Shown here piece by piece: positions 1 to 12,000 of a stretch of DNA of 64,000 nucleotides. The notes below the pieces were generated by a model that did not search any database, had not been told where the DNA came from, and saw nothing but the letters and a program-made list of their open reading frames with translations. The stretch is from Lunularia cruciata (taxonomy: Eukaryota; Streptophyta; Marchantiopsida; Lunulariales; Lunulariaceae). The stretch covers positions 3,787,001 to 3,851,000 of the forward strand of contig OX419756.1 in NCBI GenBank assembly GCA_948567375.1. Direction: 5' to 3'. The position numbers and the translations under genes are program-made. Every line of letters starts with the position of its first letter. Position 1 is the first letter of the stretch.

Positions 1-409
1 TAATATAAAGTGTCTTCTATAGCCTTGGGACAAACAAGGTGTAATCTACCACATTCGAATAATTTTCTTGGTATTGGGGGGAGAATGATATTCATTAGTT
101 GCAATGGAAATCCTATCAAATATATGACAAAATTGGTCCCTTCTATTAATGGTATTATTCATTCTTAGGTAGCCTCTCTCCTCAATTTGGTCTATATTCC
201 TTCTTGATTGTCTTTGCCATTGAACTCAATGTCCATCTTTCCTTTGGCTACTTCTTTTGTGGTTTCCCTTTGGTCTCCAATTATTTTCATTTAGGTGCTT
301 CCTCTTATTCTCCTAGGGGGATTTGCTTCTTGGGTGGGGCCATGAGGTTCCTTGGACCAAATTTGGGTTCTTCTTGTTGGTCCTTGATCATGTCTTCTTG
401 GTCTACACG

Positions 410-970
410 CTATTCTTCTAAATTTGAGATCAAGAGTGCATCTTCATATTGCTCTTGCCACTTGGACTCCAATGGAGACTCACAGAAGGTAAATGTGTCT
501 TCTTCTTCTTCTTCTTGTTGATCTTCTCCTTTAGAGTCTTCTACTTCATCTTTCAAATACACATCTATGACCTAAGGATTCTTCTTGGGTTTCTTGGTTG
601 GATTTTGAGGCCTCAATGGGAACGATCTCTTCTTCTTGGTTATGGTAGTGATCCCTTCTTCATCCACCAACACAAACCTACCATTGCTTGCATATTTAGC
701 ATTGGTAATTTGATACTTCCATATGAGTGCCTTCCCTTTGGGTTGCAAGGTGAAGTACCCGAATGGATGATAGTGGCTTTGAACTTCTCGTACTCTTCTT
801 TAGCTGCTGTATTTGACACCATGTAGAACTGGATGGTAAATGGAGCTATGTATGTTGCGCTACCATATTTTTTAACTCTTTATGTATGCTCTTTGCTTGC
901 AAGTAGAACATATATGCCCAATTGATTGGCTCTCCTTGATACATATATTCAAAGAAGATTAGCTATTGTT
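410..970 (-). pseudogene. Decayed coding fragment of unknown family
   Basis: Read on the minus strand, this stretch gives long protein-like runs broken by frameshifts near 776 and 850-900 and by one stop at about 570. The best run includes GYFTLQPKGKALIWKY, followed by NGRFVLVDEEG and then a lysine- and proline-rich stretch and an acidic tail containing DQQEEEED. An upstream frame reads EPINWAYMFYLQAKS. The charged composition and coherent frame suggest a former gene rather than chance. I do not recognise the family. It sits among LTR fragments, so an internal gene of a mobile element is possible. No intact start is visible. Confidence 0.45.
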
Positions 971-1234
971 GACATAGATCCTTTTCTTTGATCAAATTAG
1001 TTTCCTCACTACCTCTATAATTGCCCTTTTAAGTTGCATCCTTGTAATTACCTATCCTCCAACCATTGTTTTAAGTTTATTTCTTATTTAATGACTCCAA
1101 AATTTGGATGCTCATCTCTTTGCTTGTAGGTTCAAAATTTGCATCAAGTTTCATGTCTCCAAGTATGCCTACATCCTCACTAAGTACATCTTGCAAATTC
1201 TCCTTTGTCTAAGTATAGGAATTCCCTTGAAGAT

Positions 1235-1917
1235 TGTAATACCAAGAGCTAGCCATATGATCTAAATGTAAAATTTGGTTTGGTAACATCTAGAATGATG
1301 TTATACATGATGGTCAAAATAGATCAGATAGAAGTATCACCAAAAGAGTATTTCTACTAATAGAGCAGAAACCAAAATAGACTTGAGAACCTTAGAACCA
1401 ATAGCTAGACATATGATTTAAAGGTGAGAATTGGTTTGGTAACATCTGGAAGGATATTACACATGATGGACTAAATAGATCAAAAAGAGATATCACCAAA
1501 AGGGGACTTCTACTAAAAGAGTAGGAACCAAAATATGCTTAAAATCTTTGAAGGCAATTTTAGACACCTAAACAGATGAATTAGTCCTCAAAAATGTGCC
1601 GATGCCCTCTAATGGAGGAAAGGTTGGCATTCTCTCCCCCTTGGTTTGTCTTGTCGAGAGCTTTCCAATGGTACCTTATGTGATTCCAAGACTCCTACAA
1701 GAAGATTTCCTAAAAGATTCCCTTTGGTCAAAGCTTGTTTGACCAACCATATAGGACCTAAACTGACATGTCACCCATCCAAGTAAGTAATCCAAGGGTG
1801 GAGCTTGATGACATGTCACCTATTTGTGTGCCTAATCCTATGGTGGAGCTTCCTTGGAAGAGATCCTCTTTGTCTATATAATAAAGAGAAGGTGCTCCTT
1901 TGGGGCACCAACTGTTG
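1235..1917 (+). mobile_element. Solo LTR-like copy A of the TGTAATAC family
   Basis: The copy begins with TGTAATACC and follows the same order as the other family members: two diverged internal subrepeats, each with a 'TTTGGTAACATCTGGAAG'-like core, then a pyrimidine tract, and near the end a TATA-like TCTATATAATAAAGAG followed by GGTGCTCC. The expected GTATTACA end is missing, so the 3' boundary is approximate. No clear target duplication was found. It interrupts minus-strand decayed coding sequence on both sides. Confidence 0.6.
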
Positions 1918-2046
1918 AGTGTGTAGATGATCCCAAAATCATTCAACTCCCAATTCTTGAACTAGAAGGAAACATGCTTGCTCTAAACCAACTTACCCTT
2001 ATAATAAATTGACTATTTGTTCATTATTGGGTTACAAAAAATTGCT

Positions 2047-2490
2047 TCAAGGACATTTCTCATGGGTTTTTGAACAAACATCATGTTTCCTATTAGATGC
2101 ACAAGAAAAATGCACAACTCCAAAGGATTGTGAAAAATTATGAAGAACTACAAAATTTTGGATTGCTACTTGTGCCTTGGCTTTGAGATTGAAAAGTGTT
2201 GGCAAAAAATAAATTTTCTTTGAGTACACTTGATTTTATAGTTAGAATTCTTCAATCAGCAGTTTGTAGTCACTCTTCATACACGTGAACACTTTGGTAA
2301 ATGGTATGAATGGTCTTTGGAAATAGTTCTTTATCCAAGTGGTGATGCATTCAAATTTGTACGATCTTTGGATCCAAAAGTCCTTCTTACTTGAGTTCTT
2401 CACCTCGAACCACCCTTTGGACTTGACTCTTTTTGGATTCTTCCTTTGGAGTACCTTTGGATTTTTACTTGTTCTCTTCATACCATTTCA
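2047..2490 (-). pseudogene. Second decayed coding fragment of unknown family
   Basis: Two minus-strand frames give plausible protein text. One contains KNPKRVKSKGWFEVKNS and TTWIKNYFQRPFIPFTKVF. The other contains FNLKAKAQVAIQNFVVLHNF. Both end at stops, with no start or splice structure that I can define. The strand matches the fragment at 410-970, and LTR copy A lies between them, so both could come from one older element. The family is not recognised. Confidence 0.3.
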
Positions 2491-3310
2491 TGTACAAGCA
2501 CATATTCAAAGAAAACTCAACTACAAGGTTTCCTTTCCTAAACAAACAATTATCCTATCATGTCTTTGTAGGAAAGAGAAAAACAATAAAAAGATAAATA
2601 TTGAAAAAAATATGGGCACCACAAGTATTCCTTCTTATCTCAAACTTCATAAAAGGTGTCCTACTATAGATAGTTATGCATTTTTTGAGTGCCAAGAAAG
2701 TACAAGGATTTTAGTGTTTTTTAGATGCTACCTTTGAAAAAGTGTTCTTTACATAGATAACCTTCCTCTTATAGGAGATTCATAAGTTACGTTTTGGTAT
2801 AGTCTACTCTAGTATAGCTTACTTACCTACCTATTTCATATGAATGATCTATCTGTTTCATATAATTCAATTTCTTTGACTTTTCTATCCCAATTGAGAG
2901 CTTTTAATAGAAAGATTACAAGAGTCTTTGGCAATATCATTAGACTAAGGACTTTTGAGTACGTGATAGTAGACTTAACCCAAAGACAAATATATGTATT
3001 GATTTATGGAAGAGAGGTACTTATAGTATCTAAAACCGTTGCTTCCTCTTCTTGTTTTGTGGATGCTAGTACCTTAGTATTGGACACATGCCTAGTGATT
3101 GAGGTGAAGGAGAGATCCTTTCCTCTTTGGGTATTATTTTATTACACAAGAAATAGTTTATTCTCCTAAGCATGAGATGATCTTCCATATGTTAGCTTCC
3201 AATTAGACTAGAGGTTTACAATTTCTTGATAGATAATAGTTCAAACAAGCTTTATATTCTCTTTCATTTGATTTATCTATTCATTGTGTTAGTATGTACA
3301 TTTTTGTCTA

Positions 3311-3456
3311 TGCTCAAGCAAGAGTGTAGTATAATACCAAGAGCTAGACATATAATCTAGATGTGAAATTCAGTTTGATAACATGCTCAAGCAAGAGTGT
3401 AGTATAATACCAAGAGCTAGACATATAATCTAGATGTGAAATTCAGTTTGATAACA
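3311..3456 (+). repeat. Exact 73-bp tandem duplication at an LTR edge
   Basis: The segment starting TGCTCAAGCAAGAGTG at 3311 is repeated from 3384 with a 73-bp period. The duplicated unit contains the first ~54 bp of LTR copy B plus ~19 bp of flanking DNA. The two units look identical, which suggests a recent local duplication across the element boundary. Confidence 0.85.
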
Positions 3457-4125
3457 TCTGGAATGATGTTATACATGATGGTCAAAATAGATAAGATAGA
3501 AGTATCACCAAAAGAGTACTTCTACTAATAGGGTAGAAACCAAAATAAACTTGAAAACCTTAGAATCAATAGCTAGATATATGATTTAAAGGTGAGAATT
3601 GGTTGGTAATATCTGGAAGGATGTTACACATGATGGACTAAATAGATCATAAAGAGGTATCACCAAAAGGGGACTTCTTCTAATAGAGTAGGAACTGAAA
3701 TATACCTGAAATCTTTAAAGGCAATTTTGGAGGCCTAAATGGATGTATTAGGCCTCAAAAATATGCAAACCTCCCCTTCATAAGGCAAATTTGTCAATTT
3801 TCCTTGGTTTGTCTCATCAAGAGCTTTCCAACGGTACTTCACCCACGTGATTATGAGATTCTTACAAGAAGATTCCCTAAAAGTCAAAGCTTGTTTGACC
3901 AACCAAATAGGACTAGGACCGACATGTCACCCATCCAAGTAAGTAATCCAAGTGTGGAGCTTGCTGGCATGCCACCTATCTGTGTGCCTAATCCTATGGT
4001 AGAGCTTCCTTGGAGGAGATCCTCTATGTCTATATAATAAAGAGAAGGTGCTCCTTCGGGGCATCGAAGGTTTGAGGGTGAAATTGTGTGTTTCTCTTTA
4101 GGTCTCCTATCCTTGGAGTATTACA
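3330..4125 (+). mobile_element. LTR copy B of the TGTAATAC family
   Basis: This is a plus-oriented copy. It starts TATAATACC (a changed TGTAATACC), keeps the internal subrepeats, the TATA-like TCTATATAATAAAGAG at about 4027, and ends GGAGTATTACA at 4125. The 5' edge is duplicated in tandem. The DNA between copy A and copy B (about 1.4 kb) holds no recognisable polyprotein, so A and B are more likely independent solo LTRs than a matched pair. Confidence 0.65.
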
Positions 4126-4337
4126 TGTAGGCTCTTGAACCTTAGCTCAAACTTACATGAAGGTTTTTTAACTTATATAAGTTACTTTCTCTATGAGTAA
4201 GATTTTGCTTAAGTTTGTTCCACTTATCTACATCTTCATTTCTTACATATAAGTGAATATAATATTACCTTACATGTAGCAAAGATTCATATGACTCATT
4301 CTACTTTTGGAAGATAGAGGATCATTATCCATGTAGT

Positions 4338-4339
<2 letters not shown>

Positions 4340-4395
<56 letters not shown>
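4340..4395. repeat. (TA)n microsatellite
   Basis: An uninterrupted alternating TA run of roughly 55 bp. It creates a spurious tyrosine-isoleucine reading frame on the minus strand that should not be taken as a gene. Confidence 0.97.
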
Positions 4396-4397
<2 letters not shown>

Positions 4398-4483
4398 TTA
4401 TTGTGGCACGATTGAGTAGATACTTCACTTTGAGGGAGCACTCATATGTGTTTATAGATGGCCTAAGTGAAAAGCGATGTTGA

Positions 4484-5075
4484 TGCAATACTCCAAGGAC
4501 AAGATAACTCTCCAAGGGAGATACAAGGGAGAAAACAAAAGCTTCACACTCAAAACTCCGATGCCCCAAAGGAGCACCTTCTCTTTATTATATAGCAAAG
4601 AAGATCCCTTCAAAGGAAGCTACACCTCGGATCAAGTACATGGATTGGTGACATATCAGCTAGCTCCACTCTTAGATTAGTTGCATGGATGGTGACAAGT
4701 CGGTCCTCGTCCTATCTAGTTGGTCAAATAGGTTTGACTAAAGGGAATCTTTAGAGAACCTTATTGTATGAAGCTCAAAATCATGTGTGAGGTACCATTG
4801 GAAAGTTCCCAATGAGATGAATCATGGGGAGAAAGGCTAGCTATTTTCACCAAAAACAAAAGAATCTTTTTATTTTTGAGGTCTAATTCATCCATTTAGG
4901 CTTCCAAAATAGGCTTGAAATTTTTGGACTATTTTATGCTTTTACTGTCTTAGTAGAAATATTTTTTTGGTAATACATTTATTAGATCTATCTAGCCTAT
5001 TGTATACATAATACTTCTAGATATTACAAAGTCAACTTTCACCTCTAGATAATATATCTAGCTATTGGCATTCCA
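4484..5075 (-). mobile_element. Solo LTR copy C of the TGTAATAC family
   Basis: This copy is minus-oriented. It opens TGCAATACTCC (the complement of the family 3' end), carries the complemented TATA-like block CTCTTTATTATATAG near 4579, and closes at CATTCCA, a mutated form of the family 5' end. Flanking pentamers GTTGA (4479-4483) and CTTGA (5076-5080) match at four of five positions, consistent with an old 5-bp target duplication. No internal coding region is attached. Confidence 0.65.
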
Positions 5076-6125
5076 CTTGATATCAAGTGATAATAGTGGA
5101 TTTTATGGTTATAAATATACCAGGTTATATATGGTTAAAGAGGATGATTATCCATCCTTTAAGTAAGCAACAACATAGTTTCAACAATCAAGAAAGTATA
5201 GTATAAGATATGCAACAAGGTAACATTTTTGGCCCTCTAGTCTTGGAGTAATATGGGATTATAAATTAAGCATTCAACATATATTTTCATTATGTGAGAG
5301 CTTATTGTACTAGATACTAGATGAGACTTTCACTTTCTTACTTTATAGCTTCTTTTAAATAAATAGTGTTCATTGTTTTTCAACCCACATCAACAATAGC
5401 ATTGGCTGGTACAACCAAACCAACACAATTGCACGAGTTGATAATTCTTGAAATGCTCGAGTAATATACAAATACTTTCACTTACATGATTCCGACATTG
5501 CGGGTATAGGCAAATTTCACTCCCTTCTAAATTCCAAGTGTTTGTACACTTAAGAAGTTTAGATAATCTTTTCATTCCAATGTTATCAAAGTTGAGCCCC
5601 ATTCTACCATAGAGCTATTTAAACCTTGATGGCGCCTCCCCATCCTTCCTTCTTGTTATGCGTGTACCTTTCACTATGTCACAATCCTGCACTGTCGCTG
5701 GCAGAGTAAAATTCGAGGTCACCTTCAAGGACATTCCTTTACAAGAAAGCTTTTTATGCCTAGAGGCAAGACGGGAGATTTTTCGTGGTCGGGAGTTTGA
5801 ACTAGGGGATTGTCGCAGCTAAGCTTGTTTCAGTCGAATTTGTGATCCAATTGTCAGTGCTTCTGCGCCTATGACACGAACTTTGCATAGATCGGTGCAG
5901 AGTTTCGCACTGAGTTTTTCACTGAAAGCGTTAAATCGACACACTAACGAGCTGGATCTTTCTGGTTGATATGTTATTTGGAGGTGAACCGAAGGCAGAC
6001 CTCCGGAATGGGGACTGATAGTGCAGCAGATCGGCCTCATTGCAGATTGCGTTGACATCGTTGGTACCCGAAGCAAGTTCGACGGGTACTATCGCCAGTT
6101 CTTCCGTGTTCAGGTGAGACTTCGG

Positions 6126-6178
6126 AAGTTCTGCGTGCCATAGCTATAGGTGTCATGTATACTAGTTGTGCCTTGCGC
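6126..6178. repeat. 52-bp dispersed repeat, copy 1
   Basis: This block, beginning AGTTCTGCGTGCCATAGCTA, recurs at 8889-8940 with about three mismatches. On the minus strand both copies can be read as KAQLVYM, three variable residues, then AMARRT. Nothing else in the window shares it. Confidence 0.75.
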
Positions 6179-8713
6179 AGACCATGGAGCAATTTTGACT
6201 CAGTGAAAGAAGGAGAGCTCGAAGGAATGCGCTGCTCGTGTGTTGTGGGCGAGGTCGAGCTTTTAGGACACTGATTGCTGTGGGACGATTTTGACGATTT
6301 ATTTATTCCGGTCAGAGCAGGAAGAGCAGAGCAGGAAGGAAGCAAGCCGTTGTTTGTCGAAGCGCAGCGGGAGGAGGTTCGAAGACAGGGTGTAGAATAT
6401 CTGGTGTGGACTTTGCTATATCGTTGGAGATTGGAGTAGAGGGAAGTTGAAAGCAGTGTGGCGGTTCCGTCGAACCTTTACGCATGTTAAGAAGGGCCAA
6501 AGTTGCCGAGTGTGCGACCTACCACCGGTGGTCTCGGAGACTTTAGAAAAATCCGTAGAGCAGAAGCTTGGGCCAATGCCTGGCAAGGCAAGTCCGCTTA
6601 AATGAAATTCAGCGTGATAAAATCACGACAATTGCAGAGGCGAACTGGAAGGATAGGGAACAGAGAACAGGACAAGTCGACGCCGCTGTTCAAAGCGAAG
6701 CTGGTGGTTGACATATACAGGACAGGACGGAACTTACTCTCACCAGTGGGAATAAGACAGTTTAGCTACAGCGAGTTATGGTCTTGGAGTTACTAGCCTG
6801 TATCTAGAAAATTACTTGTGGCCGAAACTTTCGACCCGGTTACAGCATGTTATGTCTACAATAATCCTGATGGTTTCCGAAAAGGTGAGTTTCCAACAGT
6901 GTCTCCTGGTTTGGGTGAGAAAGTGGAGCAAGTCATTCGTGGAACTCAACTGAATGCAATCTCAGACACTGATTTCACCATGATTTTCACGATTTTCAGA
7001 TAGAATTTTTCTCGCATTTTTCAGATGGAAAGCTGTTACCGGCGCGCATGATCCTCAGCAGGAGTTGGAAGTGAGGCTTCTGCCCCCGCTGATACAAGAG
7101 CTCCTGCAGGTATGTGTTTTTACCGGTTCTCCTCAACCGCTGCCGCAGGATTCAGTCCTTTACCTTTGAGTAGATCCTTTGTGAATTCTGTGACCTTTTC
7201 CTTAAAAAGCTGTAAGATTTAGAAAGGGTAGTACAAAGCTGACGTTGACGAAGCATCACTTCTATTCCTCTGTGAGATACAACATTCCCGTGTCTTTGCT
7301 TTATAGTTGGGAACCTTGTCTCTCTGTTTACTTATTTGCTTAGTCTGGTTTGAAATGCAGTTTTTCGGTCTTCAAGCTGTAAATTTCCTTTGCATGAACT
7401 GCACTGATGGAGCGATTGCATCATATAGCAGAGACGATTCATCTGCAAATCTTTGGGAACCTAACACTCTTTTTCCCTTTCCAGTGCCACCTTTAAAGCT
7501 CCCTGTCGACTTGGGCAAAACCATTGCTCGGCAGTACCGCATATTCACTAAAGGCGTTTGGAGTTGAGTGTCCCAAGTGCAGTCGGGACAATTGCAGGCT
7601 TAGGCCAGGTAATAAGTCCTTTTGCTTCCCCATGCGCATGTCGAACCATTCAGTTTGTCACAGTTTTATGTAGGATGTATTTACAAGCTTGCTATCTTCC
7701 TGTGTAGTGGAGTACTCTTAAGAGCGTCAATGAAAATATTCAGAAATTATGTTGTAATGATAGTCTGGACGGTATTCTTGGCCCAAACCGTAGTGTCCTA
7801 GATCTGCAAAATTACTGGAGAGGAAGTAGTTGCTCTTCACAAGGACTTTGTGCCTGATTTCGGACAACCATTTCTAAAGAATTCGGCACACTTAAAATTT
7901 TGGCTCTTGCTTATAAGCTGCCGAAGCCAAAAGAAGCAATCAGAAACTCAATCCGAGGTACATGAGAACTCCGCAATTACGAGTTCCTGTGTCAAGAACA
8001 GGAAGTTTCACAACTTCTTCATCTTATGTTTTTCTTACGATCTTTAAAACGCATGAGACGTTTTAGGTACTATAGAGACATGGTTCAATATCCAGACATA
8101 TTCCTATCGTTTAGATAGGCCATAATGACATGGCTTTATATTTTGGTTTCATCTTCGTAGTATAATGAAGTATAATATAGGTAAGAGGGTTCATCATGTG
8201 CAAGAAGTATATCCAGATTTTCGCCACCCTGTTAAGTACCCTTTTGTTCTCGCTTTGTGTTGCTCTGCTATTCAACTTCTTAGTACTCTCTTCTTTTAGC
8301 TATCTCAATGCAAAGCCAGATCAAGATCAACAGCGAGCTCAATGTCTCATGTGTCTTTACCTTGCTTTGCATCGCAGCATTATCCACAATCAAGTCATTT
8401 TGCCGGGGTCACAATCAAACGCATAGTATATTGCAACTGGACATAGGCAAAGTTAAGGTGATATGATATATTATAGGTAATATAAAACAAAGTTATACGG
8501 ACACGGGTCCTACTAGTCTTCCGATAATAGAATAGACTAGATGATGTCCGAGGCTTCGCCACTGGGTTCAAGTTAAGAATCTTGATGTCGCCACCAAATC
8601 ACCTCACACTGAGAAACAACGGAAAGGGAAAGGGAGACATATCCAGGTTATGTCAGGCTTGGGGGTTAGGTCGATCCAATGGCTTGGGGTTTTGGCTTGA
8701 AAAATAAATTTAG

Positions 8714-8747
8714 CGTTTAGGGTTTGATTTTTAGGGTTTAGGGTAAA
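8714..8747 (+). repeat. Short interstitial telomere-like motif
   Basis: Three TTTAGGG units, the plant telomere repeat, occur within about 34 bp, with interruptions. The cluster lies about 300 bp upstream of the acyltransferase start codon. Telo-box motifs are known promoter elements in plants, but such motifs also arise from break repair; the sequence alone does not decide. Confidence 0.6.
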
Positions 8748-8888
8748 TAAGAATTATTATATCAGAATCGAAAAGATAAAATTACTTCGCACATCTAGGA
8801 CTTCATATCTTTCGTTTGAGACTTTTCTGACGAAAAGTTATTGAAAAACCTAAGAGGAGTTGATTGTAATAGAAATCGTATTCTGTAT

Positions 8889-8940
8889 TAGTTCTGCGTG
8901 CCATAGCTACAAGTTTCATGTATACTAGTTGTGCCTTGCG
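8889..8940. repeat. 52-bp dispersed repeat, copy 2
   Basis: This is the second copy of the block at 6126-6178. It ends about 90 bp before the ATG of the acyltransferase gene and so may lie in its 5' untranslated region or promoter. Confidence 0.75.
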
Positions 8941-9032
8941 ATCTATCAAGCATAAGTGATCCTTTTGAATTCCTTGGTCTGTAAGCTGACAATCACCAAG
9001 TTCCACACCATTCCTGGTTCTGCTTAGGTTCA

Positions 9033-12000
9033 ATGGCCTCGTCTTCTGATAGCTTATCAAAAAGACCAGCCATCGCCGTTGTTGGTAGAACAGGGATGTG
9101 GCGTAAATTGGAGCTGACATTTCTCCTAGCATATGCCGGATGCTTTCTTCTGATGGTCCTTTCTAAGGGATTACTAGTCTCGAAAGGTCCGGTCCAAAAC
9201 CCCTTAACTCTTGTTGCACTTTGTCTTCAATAATCTGTCCTCTTTTACTGTTAAGGCTCAATAGGAGGGTAACATAATTCCATTTTAGCTTCAATTCATG
9301 GTGATGAATTTGCAGAATATGGAGGGGGAAGCAAGGGAAGGTGGTTATGGGGACTCAGACAAGGCTGGATCATGGACCAACAAGTGGTAAACGCAGTCCA
9401 CATCCTGCAGGGGTTCATGTAATTAGGGTGTTCTGTCCTCGCAGATATTTTTTTTGGCCCCGGAGTGGTCCTTGCAAGCTCAATGTCTGTACAAATATCA
9501 TTTCTTGTTTTGATTAATGTACATTTCTGTTCTGAGAAGATTGGATATGTTAAGTACCTGTTACTAGACTGCTAGCACGTCCAGAAACTTCAGTATTTAG
9601 AATGTGTGGCGTCCGGATCCTTGTCACTTTTACACCAGCTCTGGGCCAAGCACCGTGCTACCGGGATCTTTCACCTTGTAGGTCTGGATAGTGCTAGTCC
9701 GATGTAGAGGAGATTCAGAATCAGGTTGAGCTTAAAAAGATTCTGATGTGGCTGTTCAGAGTTTTGATACTATTCTGCCTCGAGAGTAATGTGCTTGTAA
9801 GTTCTTCTGAATCAAGACTGAGATGGCAGTTGATGTGGACAAACTATCGTGATTGGTGTTGATGGAAGTTGATCTCTTGCGTTCAACGCAGGATTTGTCT
9901 GACAGCCAATGGCGCAACTTTAGGTCAAATTTGCCTATACTGGCAGCTGTGATGGGGTTGTTCACCGCCACTGGTGAGGGTTTGAGATGGTTGTTTCAGC
10001 TGCGCCTTAAAGGAATGTCCTGGTTTTGGTTACTTCTGTCCCTGGTATATATAACTTATTTGCACGGAGCTAGGTAATTCTGATCCACTTTTTTGCTGTC
10101 ATCTCGTAGGAGTAGAAATTCGCTCGGAAGCTTCTTTCTGAGATACAATTTGAATGTGGTAGAGGCTCCAGCTAATCAGATGGGACGTATACTTAAGTGT
10201 CTCTACAACTTCTTAACGTTCTTTGGTAGAGTATAATTACATCGACCGAATCACGACTGGCCACTAGTATGCTGATCATGTTTTCCGGCTGATGTCGCAG
10301 TGTTCTCTTCGTTCTTACAATCGCTTTGGGCAATTACATTGTTGTGAAGGTAATCTACTAGTCTCCAGATCTTTCGATGAAAATTTACCTGTGAACTTTC
10401 TTAGCAAACCCGGTGTTATCATTGGTTTTATCTTTTGTAAGCTGTGCTATCTAACTGCTTTTAATGCATGAACTTTTAATGATTCTGGTGGAAACCAGGG
10501 CAGTTCTTTGGAGGGACATCTGTGTTGCCAGCATTACTGTGGGGATACAACCTCATTTTTCTGATATCAAACAGAGTATATGGAGGATACAAATTTTCCT
10601 CCTTCGGGTAAGTTATTTTCTTCCTGTCTGAGAAGATGACTTCTTTAACGAAGCATATGATTGACAAGGATCATGCCTTTTTGGTGGAAGCAAAAATGTG
10701 GTACATGGTTTATGAGCCTACACTCCTCCACTGTAGAAGCTCATTGTTCTCAATTATTCTGCGCAGGGAGCCCTGGGCATTCTTGGATAATTATAAAGGA
10801 GTTATGCGGTGGCACATCAGCTTCAACTTGGGTATGTAATTTTTATTTGGTCTCATGAATGCAGGCCTTATATATTTCCCGATTCTATTATTAAGCATTT
10901 CATTAAAGTCTAGTTTTTGCTTTGTATCTCCCAATTTCACTTTGTAGCAGGCTCTAGTATAACCATGAAATTTACGTTAGATTCTCGCATCACTAGGTTA
11001 TTAGTGAGTATGGTTTTTTGATGTTTGGCATGTACATAACGTATATGGACTTCCGATGAACTTTCAAGATGATGAGACAGATAGCTGATTTGTATGAACT
11101 CTGTTCTTCAAGCAATGTTGGGGCAAGTTGAGTTGTAAATTGCACCTAAGAAATGTGTTATTGCGAGCAGTCATGCTGCGGTTGGTGAGCTTTGGTTTCG
11201 ATCTCCACTGGGCTCGACTATCACGAGATCCTACCACCAACCTGGAGGTGAGGGACTGTTTTACCCAAGATTGTGTTGCTATTAGTTGTCGTGCTTCAAG
11301 TATAGTAATAGTTATGTTAGATGCTTGTGTAAGTTCAGGCACAGTTTTCTATCAATCTTAGGCGTAGATCCCTTGCAGTCGTATCGGAGCGGTGTATCGG
11401 AGCAGTATACGAGTTGTTATTAAATGTTGATAATTAGTTTTAATGAAGGGGGAAAATACATTGTTCTGAGGCAGAGGAGGTTTCTATGTGGGTGAGGAAG
11501 TTCCGTTTCAGGCGTTCTACTTACATTTTGGCTCTTATAGCAAGTCTCAAAGTAGGTCTCAAACAAGGTGGTGTTCGTCCTGGCTTAGGTGCTCACTGTG
11601 TCGCTCATATTGCAGAAGCATATGATGAACTGTAAAGTTTGTCAATCAGGTGGCTCTTGTTACCTGTCGCGTCAGTTCTAATCTCTCAGGCACACTAGTG
11701 ATCATCTAAACAGACATCTCTTTTAACTTTGGATGTTATTTCATCTTGAAGGATTGTATGACAGTCCTTTCCATTATAGGGCTCATTTCAATTCGTGTAT
11801 AGGTCACTCTCTTTGGTTGATCTCAATTACACGGTGTAAGAGTAAAATTCATGCTGACGATGTCTTATTAGTTTTCGTCTTGACGTCCAAGGAAAGCATG
11901 ACACGGTGCATCTTTATGGAAGACGTTGAAGTCAGTATTTTATGTTTGGTATCCTCGGTTAGGAGAAGATCTAAGCCATGTGTCAAATTGTGTCTACGAT

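Larger units (their letters stand above)
5640..8890. other. Low-repeat interval with possible exons of an unrecognised gene
   Basis: Base composition here resembles the intact gene to the right. Several short stretches look exon-like on the plus strand. 6818-6990 encodes ETFDPVTACYVYNN. 7030-7110 encodes AHDPQQELEVRLLPPL and ends at CAG|GTATGT. 7495-7610 encodes KLPVDLGKTIARQYRIF, or CPKCSRDNC in another frame, before a GTAATA donor. I could not chain them with consistent phases or name a family. An alternative is a decayed gene or untranslated exons. A weak 76-codon hydrophobic frame at 8196-8426 is probably chance. Confidence 0.25.

Noticed and set aside
1235-4125. LTR copies A and B as the two ends of one intact retrotransposon
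   Set aside because: Copy A lacks the family 3' end, the flanking pentamers differ, and the DNA between them has no primer-binding site or polyprotein.
5790-5820. tRNA-like internal promoter (B box) near GGGAGTTTGAACTAGGGG
   Set aside because: The match to a T-arm consensus is partial, and no acceptor or anticodon stem could be folded around it.
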